Positions 14,978-22,564 of a stretch of DNA of 35,073 nucleotides are shown one piece after another. Position 1 is the first letter of the stretch, and each line of letters starts with the position of its first letter. The DNA is from Oscillospiraceae bacterium (GTDB taxonomy: Bacteria; Bacillota; Clostridia; Oscillospirales; Ruminococcaceae). Below the pieces are notes generated by a model, which made no database searches, was not told the origin of the DNA, and worked only from the letters and a program-made list of their open reading frames with translations. The DNA is taken from contig JAFRUS010000087.1 in NCBI GenBank assembly GCA_017438745.1, positions 1 to 35,073 on the forward strand. The letters run 5' to 3'. Position numbers and translations under genes: made by a program.

Positions 14978-16435
14978 ATGAAAAAAAGTATTATCGCTGC
15001 GGCAGCGGCATCTGCGGTTATCTCGTCATTTCTTACCTACTCTTTCTGCGGAGGAAGTCTTACGGAAGCTAAGTCATTCTATAATGCCGATGTAAACGGC
15101 GACGGAAAAGTAGATGTAATGGATCTTAATGTTATCAAAAACATTGTGCTTGATTCAGCCCCATCAATCAAAACAGTGCCGACAGTCAAACCGGCTGATG
15201 AAGGATCTGATAAACTCACTATACTTTGCTGGAATTCAAATGACAGCAAGCCAATGGTCGATTTTTTCTGTGATAAAACCGGAACAGATCCTTCAAAAAT
15301 CAATATTAAAAATTTTAATGTGAACGGCGGATCAGCTGCTGAAAATTACCATGCATACCTTTCAGATCCTTCTAATGATGCCGACCTTATCTTTCTCGAA
15401 TCTGACTGGTGCCTTGACTTCATAAATGATGATGCTCAGACTATCCCGCTTTCAGATCTCGGCTACAAAGAATCGGATTTTTCAGATCTGTACAGCTATG
15501 TTGTTGAAACCGGCAGATCAACGACCACCGGCGCCCTGAAAGGTATCTCATGGCAGGCTGCACCCGGCGCCTTCTGCTACAGAACAGATCTCGCTGAACA
15601 ATATCTTGCCGTTAACGCACCGGAAGAAATGCAGGAAAAGGTCAAAGACTGGGATACATTCATTGATACAGCCAGACTGCTCAAACTCGTAAACGGTCCT
15701 GCAATCTCAGCTACACTCGGCGGCGTGAGTCATGCTTACAGATATTCAGGTGATTCATCCTGGATCCGAAACGACCATCTCGTCACTACCGACTACTGTA
15801 CAGACTTTGCACGGATGGCTTACACTCTCTGCAACGAAGGCTACGTAACAAAGATCAATCAATGGACACCTGAATGGCTGCCGCTCGGTCAGACAGATGA
15901 AGTTTTCGGATACTTCATCCCGTCATGGGGATTTGGCGATGTAATTCTTGAATACGCTACAGGAGGAAAGGCTGGCAGTACATTTGGTCTGTGGAATTGT
16001 ACTAATGGTCCTTCAGATTTCTACTGGGGCGGTACATGGCTTGCTCCAGCAGCAAGGATCAACAACAAAGAACTCGCCAAGCAGTTCATAGACTTCTTCA
16101 CGATCAACGAAGAAAGTGCAGAAGCTTACGCAAAAACACAGGACGAATATATATCTTCAAACAGGAAGGTCATGAAAAATATAATCTCAAAAGGAGAATA
16201 CAAGGGAGCCCCTGTACTCGGAGGTCAGAATCAGTTTGAAGTACTCGACAGGGTTGCTGAAAATATCGATGTGAAAGGAAAAATAACACCGTATGATTAT
16301 CTCCTCTACAGTCTGTTTACAAGTAATGTAGATTCATACTGTGACGGTACCTTCGATACGGTTGACGAAACTATTGAAGCTTTCAAGGATGATGTTGCAG
16401 CTAATATAACAGACGGCTCTGTAATTGTTGACTGA
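14978..16435 (+). CDS. Half-dockerin fused to an extracellular solute-binding-protein fold
   Basis: The 485-residue exported protein has an N-terminal signal sequence (residues 1-30). A single dockerin calcium repeat follows, ADVNGDGKVDVMDLNVIKNI (37-56), without the usual second repeat. From about residue 78 it resembles ABC sugar-binding proteins (LTILCWNSND; SDWCLDFINDDAQ; GISWQAAPGAFCYRTDL; FYWGGTWLAPAARINNKELA; KQFIDFF). Such proteins bind oligosaccharides for import. There is no canonical lipobox: the only early cysteine is in YSFCGG, with Phe at -1. No permease genes are nearby, so it may be an orphan receptor. AAGGAG precedes the ATG by 8 bases. It is divergent from the AAA gene and convergent with the L,D-transpeptidase. 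A half dockerin might still bind weakly, pair with another copy or only bind calcium. Confidence 0.8.
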   Translation: MKKSIIAAAAASAVISSFLTYSFCGGSLTEAKSFYNADVNGDGKVDVMDLNVIKNIVLDSAPSIKTVPTVKPADEGSDKLTILCWNSNDSKPMVDFFCDKTGTDPSKINIKNFNVNGGSAAENYHAYLSDPSNDADLIFLESDWCLDFINDDAQTIPLSDLGYKESDFSDLYSYVVETGRSTTTGALKGISWQAAPGAFCYRTDLAEQYLAVNAPEEMQEKVKDWDTFIDTARLLKLVNGPAISATLGGVSHAYRYSGDSSWIRNDHLVTTDYCTDFARMAYTLCNEGYVTKINQWTPEWLPLGQTDEVFGYFIPSWGFGDVILEYATGGKAGSTFGLWNCTNGPSDFYWGGTWLAPAARINNKELAKQFIDFFTINEESAEAYAKTQDEYISSNRKVMKNIISKGEYKGAPVLGGQNQFEVLDRVAENIDVKGKITPYDYLLYSLFTSNVDSYCDGTFDTVDETIEAFKDDVAANITDGSVIVD

Positions 16436-16487
16436 ACTTATACATTCAAATAACCGAAAGCACCTTTCTCAATGCACAAAAATGATG

Positions 16488-16504
16488 AGCTGCCTTCGGC
16501 AGCT
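16488..16504 (+). terminator. Short hairpin after the half-dockerin gene
   Basis: AGCTGCC-ttc-GGCAGCT is a compact 7-bp stem 50 bases after the stop codon, followed by GTTTGATAG. The T-run is weak, so termination here is probably partial, with the stronger terminator at 16581-16610 as backup. Confidence 0.45.
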
Positions 16505-16580
16505 GTTTGATAGTAAAAGCATCGCGATGCCTGATAACTTTTTTGAGACGGCGGAAAACAGAAAGCATCTGCAGAAAAAA

Positions 16581-16610
16581 TCCGGTAATCAGTGAATAAT
16601 GATTACCGGA
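16581..16610. terminator. Bidirectional terminator between convergent genes
   Basis: TCCGGTAATCA and TGATTACCGGA form a perfect 11-bp stem with an 8-base loop, flanked by AAAAAA and TTTTTT. It serves both the half-dockerin gene (plus) and the L,D-transpeptidase gene (minus). The stop codon of the latter (16589-16591) lies inside the stem. Confidence 0.9.
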
Positions 16611-17524
16611 TTTTTTGAACTGTCAAGCCATTTCAGAATTTCAAGCATATCTTTTTCAGGAACAGCAACACATCCTGCTGTATAACTGTCGGTCATGCAG
16701 TGAAGGAAGATTGCGGATCCCTTATATTTTTCCACGGGGTCCATATTATAATTGATCACAACTGAATATTTATAAGCCGACGGATAGTCGGTCAGATGTT
16801 CCGCACTGTTCCAGCTAATTTCGTCGCTTTCTACCCATTGATTATACAGCGGTGACAGCGGATCATCGACCCAGTAGCAGTTTTCATTTATCTCTCTGTA
16901 CTCGATCTTTAAATCCTGCACAGACTGAGTTCCGAATGCAAAACCAAGATCAAATACGCCTTCCGGTGTACAGTAATCTCCTTCTGCACTGTTTGCTGAA
17001 ACGCCGTTCTTTCCTACTGCTCCTGTAGTTTCGAACAGACAGATCCATGAATCATCTTCTTTTTCACAGACTGAAACATAACATGATCCGTCACTTGTAT
17101 CTACGGTAATAACCTGCTCTGAATCTGCAATTACTTCCGGGTCTGTCCCGAACTTTCCAAGGTATTCATCAACATACGAAGCTGAAGCCGGATCTGCTGT
17201 ATTTTGTGCGGTTACTGCGAAATCTGTTACATCGCATTCCGTTACAGGCTCTGTAACATTCTCTGCCGTATCAGAAAGAGTTTCTGTACCTGTTACAAAC
17301 GGAATTTCAGTATCATTTACAGTCTCTTTTACAGTTTCACTTACTGTCTCTTTGGCAGTTGCAGTTTCATTTACAGTATCTTTTACAATTTCAGTTTCAT
17401 TTACAGATTCATTTATCGTTTCCTGCTTTTCAGTAAAGCCGGAACATCCTGATAATCCGGCACATAAACCTCCAAAGAGCAATAATCCGGTAAGTGAATA
17501 TTTAATGGCAGACTTAATCGTCAT
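16589..17524 (-). CDS. Lipoprotein L,D-transpeptidase (YkuD/ErfK family)
   Basis: The 311-residue lipoprotein has a signal with lipobox LSGC (C27), so it is anchored on the outside of the membrane. Residues about 30-100 form a Thr/Glu-rich linker with repeated ETVxET units. The catalytic domain follows, with the YkuD-type active site FLHCMTDSYTAGCVAVP (H275 and catalytic C285). L,D-transpeptidases make 3-3 peptidoglycan cross-links or attach proteins to the wall. The ATG overlaps the end of the upstream dockerin gene by 11 bases, and GAGG lies within that gene, so translation is coupled. Together with the VanY-like carboxypeptidase at 19054 it could form a tetrapeptide-dependent cross-linking route. 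The stop codon lies in the terminator stem. Confidence 0.88.
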   Translation of the reverse strand: MTIKSAIKYSLTGLLLFGGLCAGLSGCSGFTEKQETINESVNETEIVKDTVNETATAKETVSETVKETVNDTEIPFVTGTETLSDTAENVTEPVTECDVTDFAVTAQNTADPASASYVDEYLGKFGTDPEVIADSEQVITVDTSDGSCYVSVCEKEDDSWICLFETTGAVGKNGVSANSAEGDYCTPEGVFDLGFAFGTQSVQDLKIEYREINENCYWVDDPLSPLYNQWVESDEISWNSAEHLTDYPSAYKYSVVINYNMDPVEKYKGSAIFLHCMTDSYTAGCVAVPEKDMLEILKWLDSSKNPVIIIH

Positions 17525-18071
17525 TACTATCCTCTGAAACCGGTTCCGTAACCTGAGCAGAATTTTCTTCCGAAGAAGTAAGCTCGCGGTCTAAGAAGTA
17601 GTGTTCAAGAATCTTAAGGTCCTCGGAATCATATTCACCATCTTTGTTAATATCTTCAAACCATTCCGGAACAGATGATTTTCCCTGCATCAGTTTGTCC
17701 TTAAGTATAACGTAGTCGGCAATATTCACTTTGCCATCCTGATTTGGATCCTCAATTGCCATAAAAGGACCATACATCACTGAAATTTCCTCTATCTCTT
17801 TTATATTATATTCTGGCAGTGTTGTCACAGGCGGAGGCATTTCTGTTAAAGTAGTAGTTGTTGCCTTTACCTCAGTCGTCTCTATTGCCGTTGTGGTTTT
17901 TGCCGGAGGCGGACCGTAAACGGCCGCCATAAGTCTGATGTCACTGTCTGCCGGTACCGGCGGTTCTGTCACTGCGGATGCAGAATTTGAAAGATAGATG
18001 AGTTCTCCCTGCATTGCCAGCGCAGCTGAAAGAACTGCTGCTGTAAGCATCGTTTGTTTTGTCTTTTTCAT
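17514..18071 (-). CDS. Secreted dockerin protein with VYGPPP motif
   Basis: The 185-residue exported protein has a signal peptide (1-33), the motif MAAVYGPPPAKTT (48-60), a Thr-rich linker, a related SVMYGPFMAIED, and a two-repeat dockerin (DPNQDGKVNIADYVILKDKL and DINKDGEYDSEDLKILEHYF, about 107-165), then an acidic tail. No catalytic domain is present. It is a paralogue of the protein at 18333 (similar first 60 residues and same motif). The dockerin should bind a cohesin, perhaps the one at 22565. It lies directly upstream of the L,D-transpeptidase with an 11-base overlap, so the two are made together. GAGG precedes the ATG. The function of the YGPPP segment is unknown; it may be a short docking or processing signal. 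Confidence 0.8.
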   Translation of the reverse strand: MKKTKQTMLTAAVLSAALAMQGELIYLSNSASAVTEPPVPADSDIRLMAAVYGPPPAKTTTAIETTEVKATTTTLTEMPPPVTTLPEYNIKEIEEISVMYGPFMAIEDPNQDGKVNIADYVILKDKLMQGKSSVPEWFEDINKDGEYDSEDLKILEHYFLDRELTSSEENSAQVTEPVSEDSNDD

Positions 18072-18176
18072 TCATTTTCCTCTTTTCAGTCCCTTAATAC
18101 TACTTCGTACTCTGAAGATTGCTTTTATAAGGCGTTTACCATTTTATATGACAAACTCAAAAATATGTACTCTATT

Positions 18177-18205
18177 ATTATAACGCAGAAATCATCTGCA
18201 TTCAA
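18177..18205 (-). promoter_or_regulatory. Promoter of the VYGPPP-dockerin/LDT unit with palindromic spacer
   Basis: On the minus strand, TTGAAT (18200-18205) and TATAAT (18177-18182) are 17 bases apart. The spacer is an inverted repeat, GCAGA-tgatt-TCTGC (18185-18199), a possible repressor operator placed between -35 and -10. Confidence 0.6.
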
Positions 18206-18266
18206 TAAATAATTACAGCGAATATCAGCTGATTTTTGCGTCTGTAAATGACAGTATCAAACAATA

Positions 18267-18314
18267 AACCATCCGCAAATCATGAGCGCTGTGACTCATA
18301 TTCTGCGGATGGTT
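18267..18314 (-). terminator. Terminator of the second VYGPPP-dockerin gene
   Basis: AACCATCCGCA pairs with TGCGGATGGTT, and the loop holds a smaller CATGAG/CTCAT stem. It lies 19 bases after the stop of the gene at 18333. The plus-strand side (TTCTTTTTTT) is more T-rich than the minus side (TATTGTTTG), so it may act better on the plus strand. Confidence 0.65.
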
Positions 18315-18332
18315 TTCTTTTTTTAATATTAA

Positions 18333-19001
18333 TCAGTGATTATTGTAATAAGCCGGAGGCGGGCCGTATACTGTTCCCATTACCGTTGGTTCAACATAAG
18401 GTGTTGTCACCGCTTCTGTTGAAGTGTCAGATGTTACAGGTTCCGGCTTCTGTTCAGTAACTGTCGTAGTTGCCGGTTTTTCTTCCGGAACATCAGCCTT
18501 TTCTGTCGGATCATTTGTAATACCTAAGAAGAAATGTTCGAACATTTTAAGATCTTCGGCATCGATGTTTCCGTCAGAGTTAAGGTCGGCGCCCATTAAT
18601 TCGTAGTGTTCACCTGACACAATATTTTTAAGTACTGTGAAATCGACAATATTGATTCTGCCATCGTTATTGACATCTCCGGCAACCGGACATCCGTAAA
18701 CCGGAACAGTAATGTAGAACTTCGGAGGTGTGTATTCTTCCTCAGGTTCTGTAACAGGAACCAGTCTGGTTTCAGAAGGTTCGGTCACTTCTGTTGTTTC
18801 AGAAGGTGTTTCGGAAAGGGCTGTGGTTTTTGCCGGAGGAGGACCGTATACTCCTGCCATAAGATTCATTCTTTCAGACGGTGAAAGATTGGTTTCTTCT
18901 GTGGCATATGAAACGTTTGTCAGATGATTAAGTTCCCCCTGCATCACCAGTGCTGCTGAAAGGAGCGCTGCCGTCATTATAGTATGTCCTGATTTTTTCA
19001 T
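18333..19001 (-). CDS. Secreted dockerin protein with repeated VYGPPP motif
   Basis: The 222-residue exported protein begins with a signal peptide (MKKSGHTIMTAALLSAALVM). It has three YG-motif copies: MAGVYGPPPAKTT just after the signal, ITVPVYGCPVAGDV in the middle and VMGTVYGPPPAYYNNH at the very C-terminus. A two-repeat dockerin lies between (DVNNDGRINIVDFTVLKNIV and DLNSDGNIDAEDLKMFEHFF). Thr/Glu/Pro linkers separate the parts. It is a paralogue of 17514. No enzyme domain is visible. It begins 52 bases after the VanY-like gene on the same strand, so it may be part of the expansin operon or use its own weak promoter near the GTTCACTAT element at 19039. Dockerin identity is firm; the role of the motif is unknown. 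Confidence 0.8.
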   Translation of the reverse strand: MKKSGHTIMTAALLSAALVMQGELNHLTNVSYATEETNLSPSERMNLMAGVYGPPPAKTTALSETPSETTEVTEPSETRLVPVTEPEEEYTPPKFYITVPVYGCPVAGDVNNDGRINIVDFTVLKNIVSGEHYELMGADLNSDGNIDAEDLKMFEHFFLGITNDPTEKADVPEEKPATTTVTEQKPEPVTSDTSTEAVTTPYVEPTVMGTVYGPPPAYYNNH

Positions 19002-19053
19002 GTATAGGTCATCCTCTCTTCCTTTATATCAATTATGTGTTCACTATACTCTA

Positions 19054-20115
19054 TCAGTCACTGTAGTATGATGTAAGTCCGAAATATTCTTCCATGCACT
19101 GACCGCTTTCGTAAAGGGTTTTAGCCAGTTCTGTTCCTACATAACGGAGATGCCATGGCTCGTATTTGTAGCCGGTGATATCTTCCTTGCTCTGCGGATA
19201 GCGGATTATGAGACCGTACTTCCAGCAGTTTTCTGCTACCCATTTGCCTTCGGCTGTGTAGGCGAAACTGCTTTCGATCGTATTCAGGTCAAAGCATAAT
19301 CCGGTGTGATGTTCGGAATGACCAGGACGTGCGGAATAAGTATCTGCTGCGGCTTTTCCATCCCAGGAAACATAGTTATTATAGATTCTGTTCTGTGTTG
19401 ATACACTTCTGTATCCGGAAGCACACCAGAGGTTCAGCCCTTCATTTGCCGCATCTATACGCATCTGCTTGAATGCTTCGTTTGTTTCCGGAAGAAGATA
19501 TTCACCGTCTGTACCGTATGCAAGTACAAGTCCTGAAGGTTCATAGTCCTGCGGCACAGGATATGATTTATTTACTATCAGAAAACCATCAACATATTTA
19601 AGTTCTGCATTATTCACCACCGGAGCAGGTTCATATTCTCTTTCCGGTTCCGGTGAAGGTTCCGGCTCAGGTGAAGGTGATTCCTCTTCCTTCGGTTTTT
19701 CCGTTTCGGAAGAATTATCGCTCTGTCCGCCGGAATTACTGTTTCCGGAATCATTGCTGCCTGCAGATGAACCACCTGATGAATTATCTGACGGTTTATT
19801 TTCAGAAGATGAGTTTCCGCCGCTGTTTTCATTTTTATTTTCAGACGATCCCTTTTCTTCAGCCTTGGTGCTTTCCGCTTCAGTCACAGTTACCGGCATG
19901 GTCTCCGGTTCCGTTTCACTGACTGAAACTTCCGTTACGGTCTGACTTGCTTCTGTTTCGGAAGATGAAACAATAACCGCTTCATCTGATACAGATGTCA
20001 TAAGACCGATAACATCGTCACCTGGTCTGACAGTGATCTCTTCATCTATGCCGCATGAACAAACTGATACCATGCCGGCAAGTGCAATAATGAAAACAAC
20101 AGCTTTTCTACTCAT
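19054..20115 (-). CDS. VanY-like D-alanyl-D-alanine carboxypeptidase (M15B), lipoprotein
   Basis: The 353-residue surface protein has an N-terminal lipoprotein-type signal ending VCSCG (C21). Residues 45-165 form a Ser/Asn/Gly/Glu-rich spacer ending in a Pro-Glu-Pro string. The peptidase M15B domain follows, with the zinc motif GHSEHHTGLCFDL (H269, D276), EPWHLRYVG (catalytic E319, H322) and ASGYRS. Such enzymes remove the terminal D-Ala of peptidoglycan pentapeptides, giving tetrapeptides. The long linker would let the domain reach through the wall. It starts seven bases after the InlB-repeat dockerin gene, whose stop overlaps its GGGG ribosome site, so it belongs to the expansin operon. There is no dockerin. 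Together with the L,D-transpeptidase at 16589 it suggests wall remodelling. Confidence 0.88.
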   Translation of the reverse strand: MSRKAVVFIIALAGMVSVCSCGIDEEITVRPGDDVIGLMTSVSDEAVIVSSSETEASQTVTEVSVSETEPETMPVTVTEAESTKAEEKGSSENKNENSGGNSSSENKPSDNSSGGSSAGSNDSGNSNSGGQSDNSSETEKPKEEESPSPEPEPSPEPEREYEPAPVVNNAELKYVDGFLIVNKSYPVPQDYEPSGLVLAYGTDGEYLLPETNEAFKQMRIDAANEGLNLWCASGYRSVSTQNRIYNNYVSWDGKAAADTYSARPGHSEHHTGLCFDLNTIESSFAYTAEGKWVAENCWKYGLIIRYPQSKEDITGYKYEPWHLRYVGTELAKTLYESGQCMEEYFGLTSYYSD

Positions 20116-20122
20116 TTTTCAA

Positions 20123-21376
20123 TTATACCCCTAATAAAATTTTATCCTGCATTAAGAACTGTCTTAATCTTGCAAGGTCTGCAATATCTACTTTTCCGTC
20201 TCTCTGAACATCAGCATCGTCGAGAGCCTTTTCGTCTTTGATCTCGCTGTCGCCGACTATATGCATTGAGAGCATCGTAAGATCCATGAGATCAACAATG
20301 CCGTCACCGTTCACATCGCCCGGATTTCTGTTCTCTTCGATCCATACGGCATCAAACTCCATGAAATCACCGTATTCAGCGACCTTTACCTTTACCTCTG
20401 TTTCAGGCAGGTAGTAGTCGTCGCCATGCTTCCAGCCGAGAAGTTTGTAACCTTCCTTTGTGTAGGTACATTCATTGAGCTTTGTCCAGCTGTCAAATTC
20501 AGCGATCTGATTCGGCATCTTTCCTTCAGCACCCTCGCCGCCTCTGAACTTCATTCCTACCTTTATCGGTACCCAGACAGCCACAAATGTCTTTCCTTCT
20601 TCAGTGACCATAAAACTGTCCTTGAATTCATATTTACGGTCGTTGTCGTTCGGATCAGTAAATCCGTCAAGCTTGTAGCCGAGTCTTGAAATTCTGTCAG
20701 TACCTGCAATATCTCTTGAGAATCCCGGATAAGCCTGCACTATGTAATGAGGAGATCCGATAACACCTTCAACGTCACCGGCAAAATAATCGATCTCGAC
20801 CGGATCAAGCCAGCAGACTGAAACGTGTGTGTCTTCCTCACCGATAGTTATCGTGCTGAGTGCTTCATGGTATTCACCGTTTACATACCAGCCGTTGAAT
20901 ATCGAATCACCTTTATGCATCGGAATATTAGGAAGATAGATCTGTGTGCCCGGAGCGACCGATCCGTCCTGGAAAGGTGTTGTATAACCGTAATCCTCAA
21001 GTTTTTCGTAAGTCACCTTGAATGTACGTCTCCATACAGGTCTGAGTACGATATCATGAGCCGGCATGCTTATGGATTCGCCGCGGCGGTAAGTATGTTC
21101 ACCGTCAGTCCATGCGTAATGTGAATAGCCGTCTTTTCTGAGTGCCCACGAAGAGAAGGTAACTTTGGTACCTTTTTTGGCAGGTTCATTCTCATCGATT
21201 CTTCCTACACCGCCGTCTTTGATATAGGTGATCGTGTAAAGTGTGTCCTGACTTATCTGTGTCTTTGTTTCATCAGTAGTTTGTTCCGCATCTTCAGCAA
21301 ATACGAACGGAGCCTGTAATGTTCCTGCCGTAAGTGCACAGATGCAGATCAGTGTAAGCAGTCTGTTTCTTTTCAT
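20123..21376 (-). CDS. Secreted dockerin protein with InlB-type B-repeats
   Basis: The 417-residue exported protein has a signal peptide (1-27), followed by several Listeria-Bacteroides (InlB B-type) repeats. Visible repeat signatures are DGYSHYAWTDGEHTYRRGE (82-100), FNGWYVNGEYHEAL, KLDGFTDPND and KLLGWKHGDDYYLPE. The C-terminus is a dockerin (about 353-417) with two repeats, DVNGDGIVDLMDLTML and DVQRDGKVDIADLARLRQFL. InlB-type repeats are small beta-grasp modules used as spacers or adhesion modules; no enzyme domain is visible. GAGAGG precedes the ATG. It lies 23 bases after the expansin gene and 7 bases before the VanY-like gene, so the three form an operon. Its dockerin resembles those of the GH9 enzymes more than that of the expansin next door. 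Confidence 0.82.
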   Translation of the reverse strand: MKRNRLLTLICICALTAGTLQAPFVFAEDAEQTTDETKTQISQDTLYTITYIKDGGVGRIDENEPAKKGTKVTFSSWALRKDGYSHYAWTDGEHTYRRGESISMPAHDIVLRPVWRRTFKVTYEKLEDYGYTTPFQDGSVAPGTQIYLPNIPMHKGDSIFNGWYVNGEYHEALSTITIGEEDTHVSVCWLDPVEIDYFAGDVEGVIGSPHYIVQAYPGFSRDIAGTDRISRLGYKLDGFTDPNDNDRKYEFKDSFMVTEEGKTFVAVWVPIKVGMKFRGGEGAEGKMPNQIAEFDSWTKLNECTYTKEGYKLLGWKHGDDYYLPETEVKVKVAEYGDFMEFDAVWIEENRNPGDVNGDGIVDLMDLTMLSMHIVGDSEIKDEKALDDADVQRDGKVDIADLARLRQFLMQDKILLGV

Positions 21377-21399
21377 TTTAGGATTCCTCTCTTTCCTGC

Positions 21400-22344
21400 C
21401 TATACAGGAAACTGGCTTTTGCCTTCAATTTTTTCGTCAAGAACCAAAGGAATGTCACGGTCAACAATAACCTGACCGTAAATGTCAGTAGCCCTGAAAG
21501 TAAACGGACCCGGTCCCATTTCCATGCTTTCGAAATAATTATAGCGTCTGCGTTCTATTTCAACAAACTCTCCGTCATCATTGAGATATTCAAGCTTTGC
21601 TATAGGATAACGGTGGTCAAGAAGCTGCACACCGCACCAGAATTCCGAACTGCCTTCCTTGAACCTGTAGCTTACCGGAACTTTGTCCGCGATATCAAGC
21701 GGAACTATCTTCCAGCTAACCGGCACACGGCCTTTTTCGACAGGAGCAATAAGCGGAAATGCATCAACGTAAAGGTCAAGGTCGCCCTTCTTTCCCTCAG
21801 GAAGAAGGTCAGTGACCAGCATGTTGATAGTGCCGAGCTCACCTGTTACCTCGAGATATGCTCCTGCAAGTCTTGCGTCGGCATAGTCTTCAAGATTCAT
21901 GGCAACGATCCAGTAATCCGTGGACACAGGATCGAGCATAGCGCATCCGCCTACATAACCGCCGCCGTAAAACGTACCTTCGCCGGTATGTATCGTTCCT
22001 TTAGGCTCAAGTATGCAGGATTCATCGATTGGATATTCCGTAACCGGTTCCTCTGTATTGCTGCTTCCGGGATCTGTGACATTAAGAAGGATGTTTCTCA
22101 AAGCTGTAAGATCAGCCGATGTTATCGCACCGTCACTGTTTACATCAGAGCCTTCATCAGAATTTCCGTTATCCGCACCGGAAATAAAATGCTTTTTGAG
22201 CCTGATGTAATCAACAATGTTGATCGTTCCGTCGCCGTTTACATCTCCGGGAGTGACCTTTTCTGCCGCTTCAGAAGGAAAAACTGAAAATGCGGAAAGC
22301 ATAAGACACATTAACCCGGCGCTGATCATTTTAGCTTTTTTCAT
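21400..22344 (-). CDS. Dockerin-expansin (bacterial EXLX1-like)
   Basis: The 314-residue secreted protein has a signal peptide (1-27), an N-terminal dockerin (33-88, DVNGDGTINIVDYIRLKKHF and DVNSDGAITSADLTALRNIL), a short linker and an expansin module. Domain 1 (about 120-218) has GEGTFYGGGYVGGCAMLDP and the key Asp in VTDLLPEG (D179, equivalent to D82 of B. subtilis EXLX1). Domain 2 (CBM63-like, about 222-314) has EGSSEFWCGVQLLDHRYPI with W236 and Y268. One aromatic of the EXLX1 trio is Phe (F235) here. Expansins loosen cellulose without hydrolysis, and the dockerin should place it on a cellulosome. Three in-frame starts exist (TTG 22356, GTG 22353, ATG 22344). The ATG is chosen because it gives the normal signal peptide. 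It heads the operon to the VanY-like gene. Confidence 0.92.
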   Translation of the reverse strand: MKKAKMISAGLMCLMLSAFSVFPSEAAEKVTPGDVNGDGTINIVDYIRLKKHFISGADNGNSDEGSDVNSDGAITSADLTALRNILLNVTDPGSSNTEEPVTEYPIDESCILEPKGTIHTGEGTFYGGGYVGGCAMLDPVSTDYWIVAMNLEDYADARLAGAYLEVTGELGTINMLVTDLLPEGKKGDLDLYVDAFPLIAPVEKGRVPVSWKIVPLDIADKVPVSYRFKEGSSEFWCGVQLLDHRYPIAKLEYLNDDGEFVEIERRRYNYFESMEMGPGPFTFRATDIYGQVIVDRDIPLVLDEKIEGKSQFPV

Positions 22345-22425
22345 ATAAAACACCAATCCTCATTCCATATGCTGATCAGAGATCAGTACAAAGTGAATGT
22401 ATAAATCTCTTTGGCATTCACTATA

Positions 22426-22455
22426 ATTATAACATATTGATTCTATGGGAGTAAA
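22426..22455 (-). promoter_or_regulatory. Promoter of the expansin operon
   Basis: On the minus strand, TTTACT (22450-22455) and TATAAT (22426-22431) are 18 bases apart. TTTACT is also the -35 hexamer of both GH9 promoters. ATAGTGAAT overlaps the downstream edge. Confidence 0.55.
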
Positions 22456-22564
22456 TAAACCGTTTAAATAAAAATATAAGTCAGTATTTCAGAATCTTTT
22501 CTTTTATTGTATTTTTGTTTGATACACATTAAAAGCATAAACAACTGATGTTTTTTATATAGGA

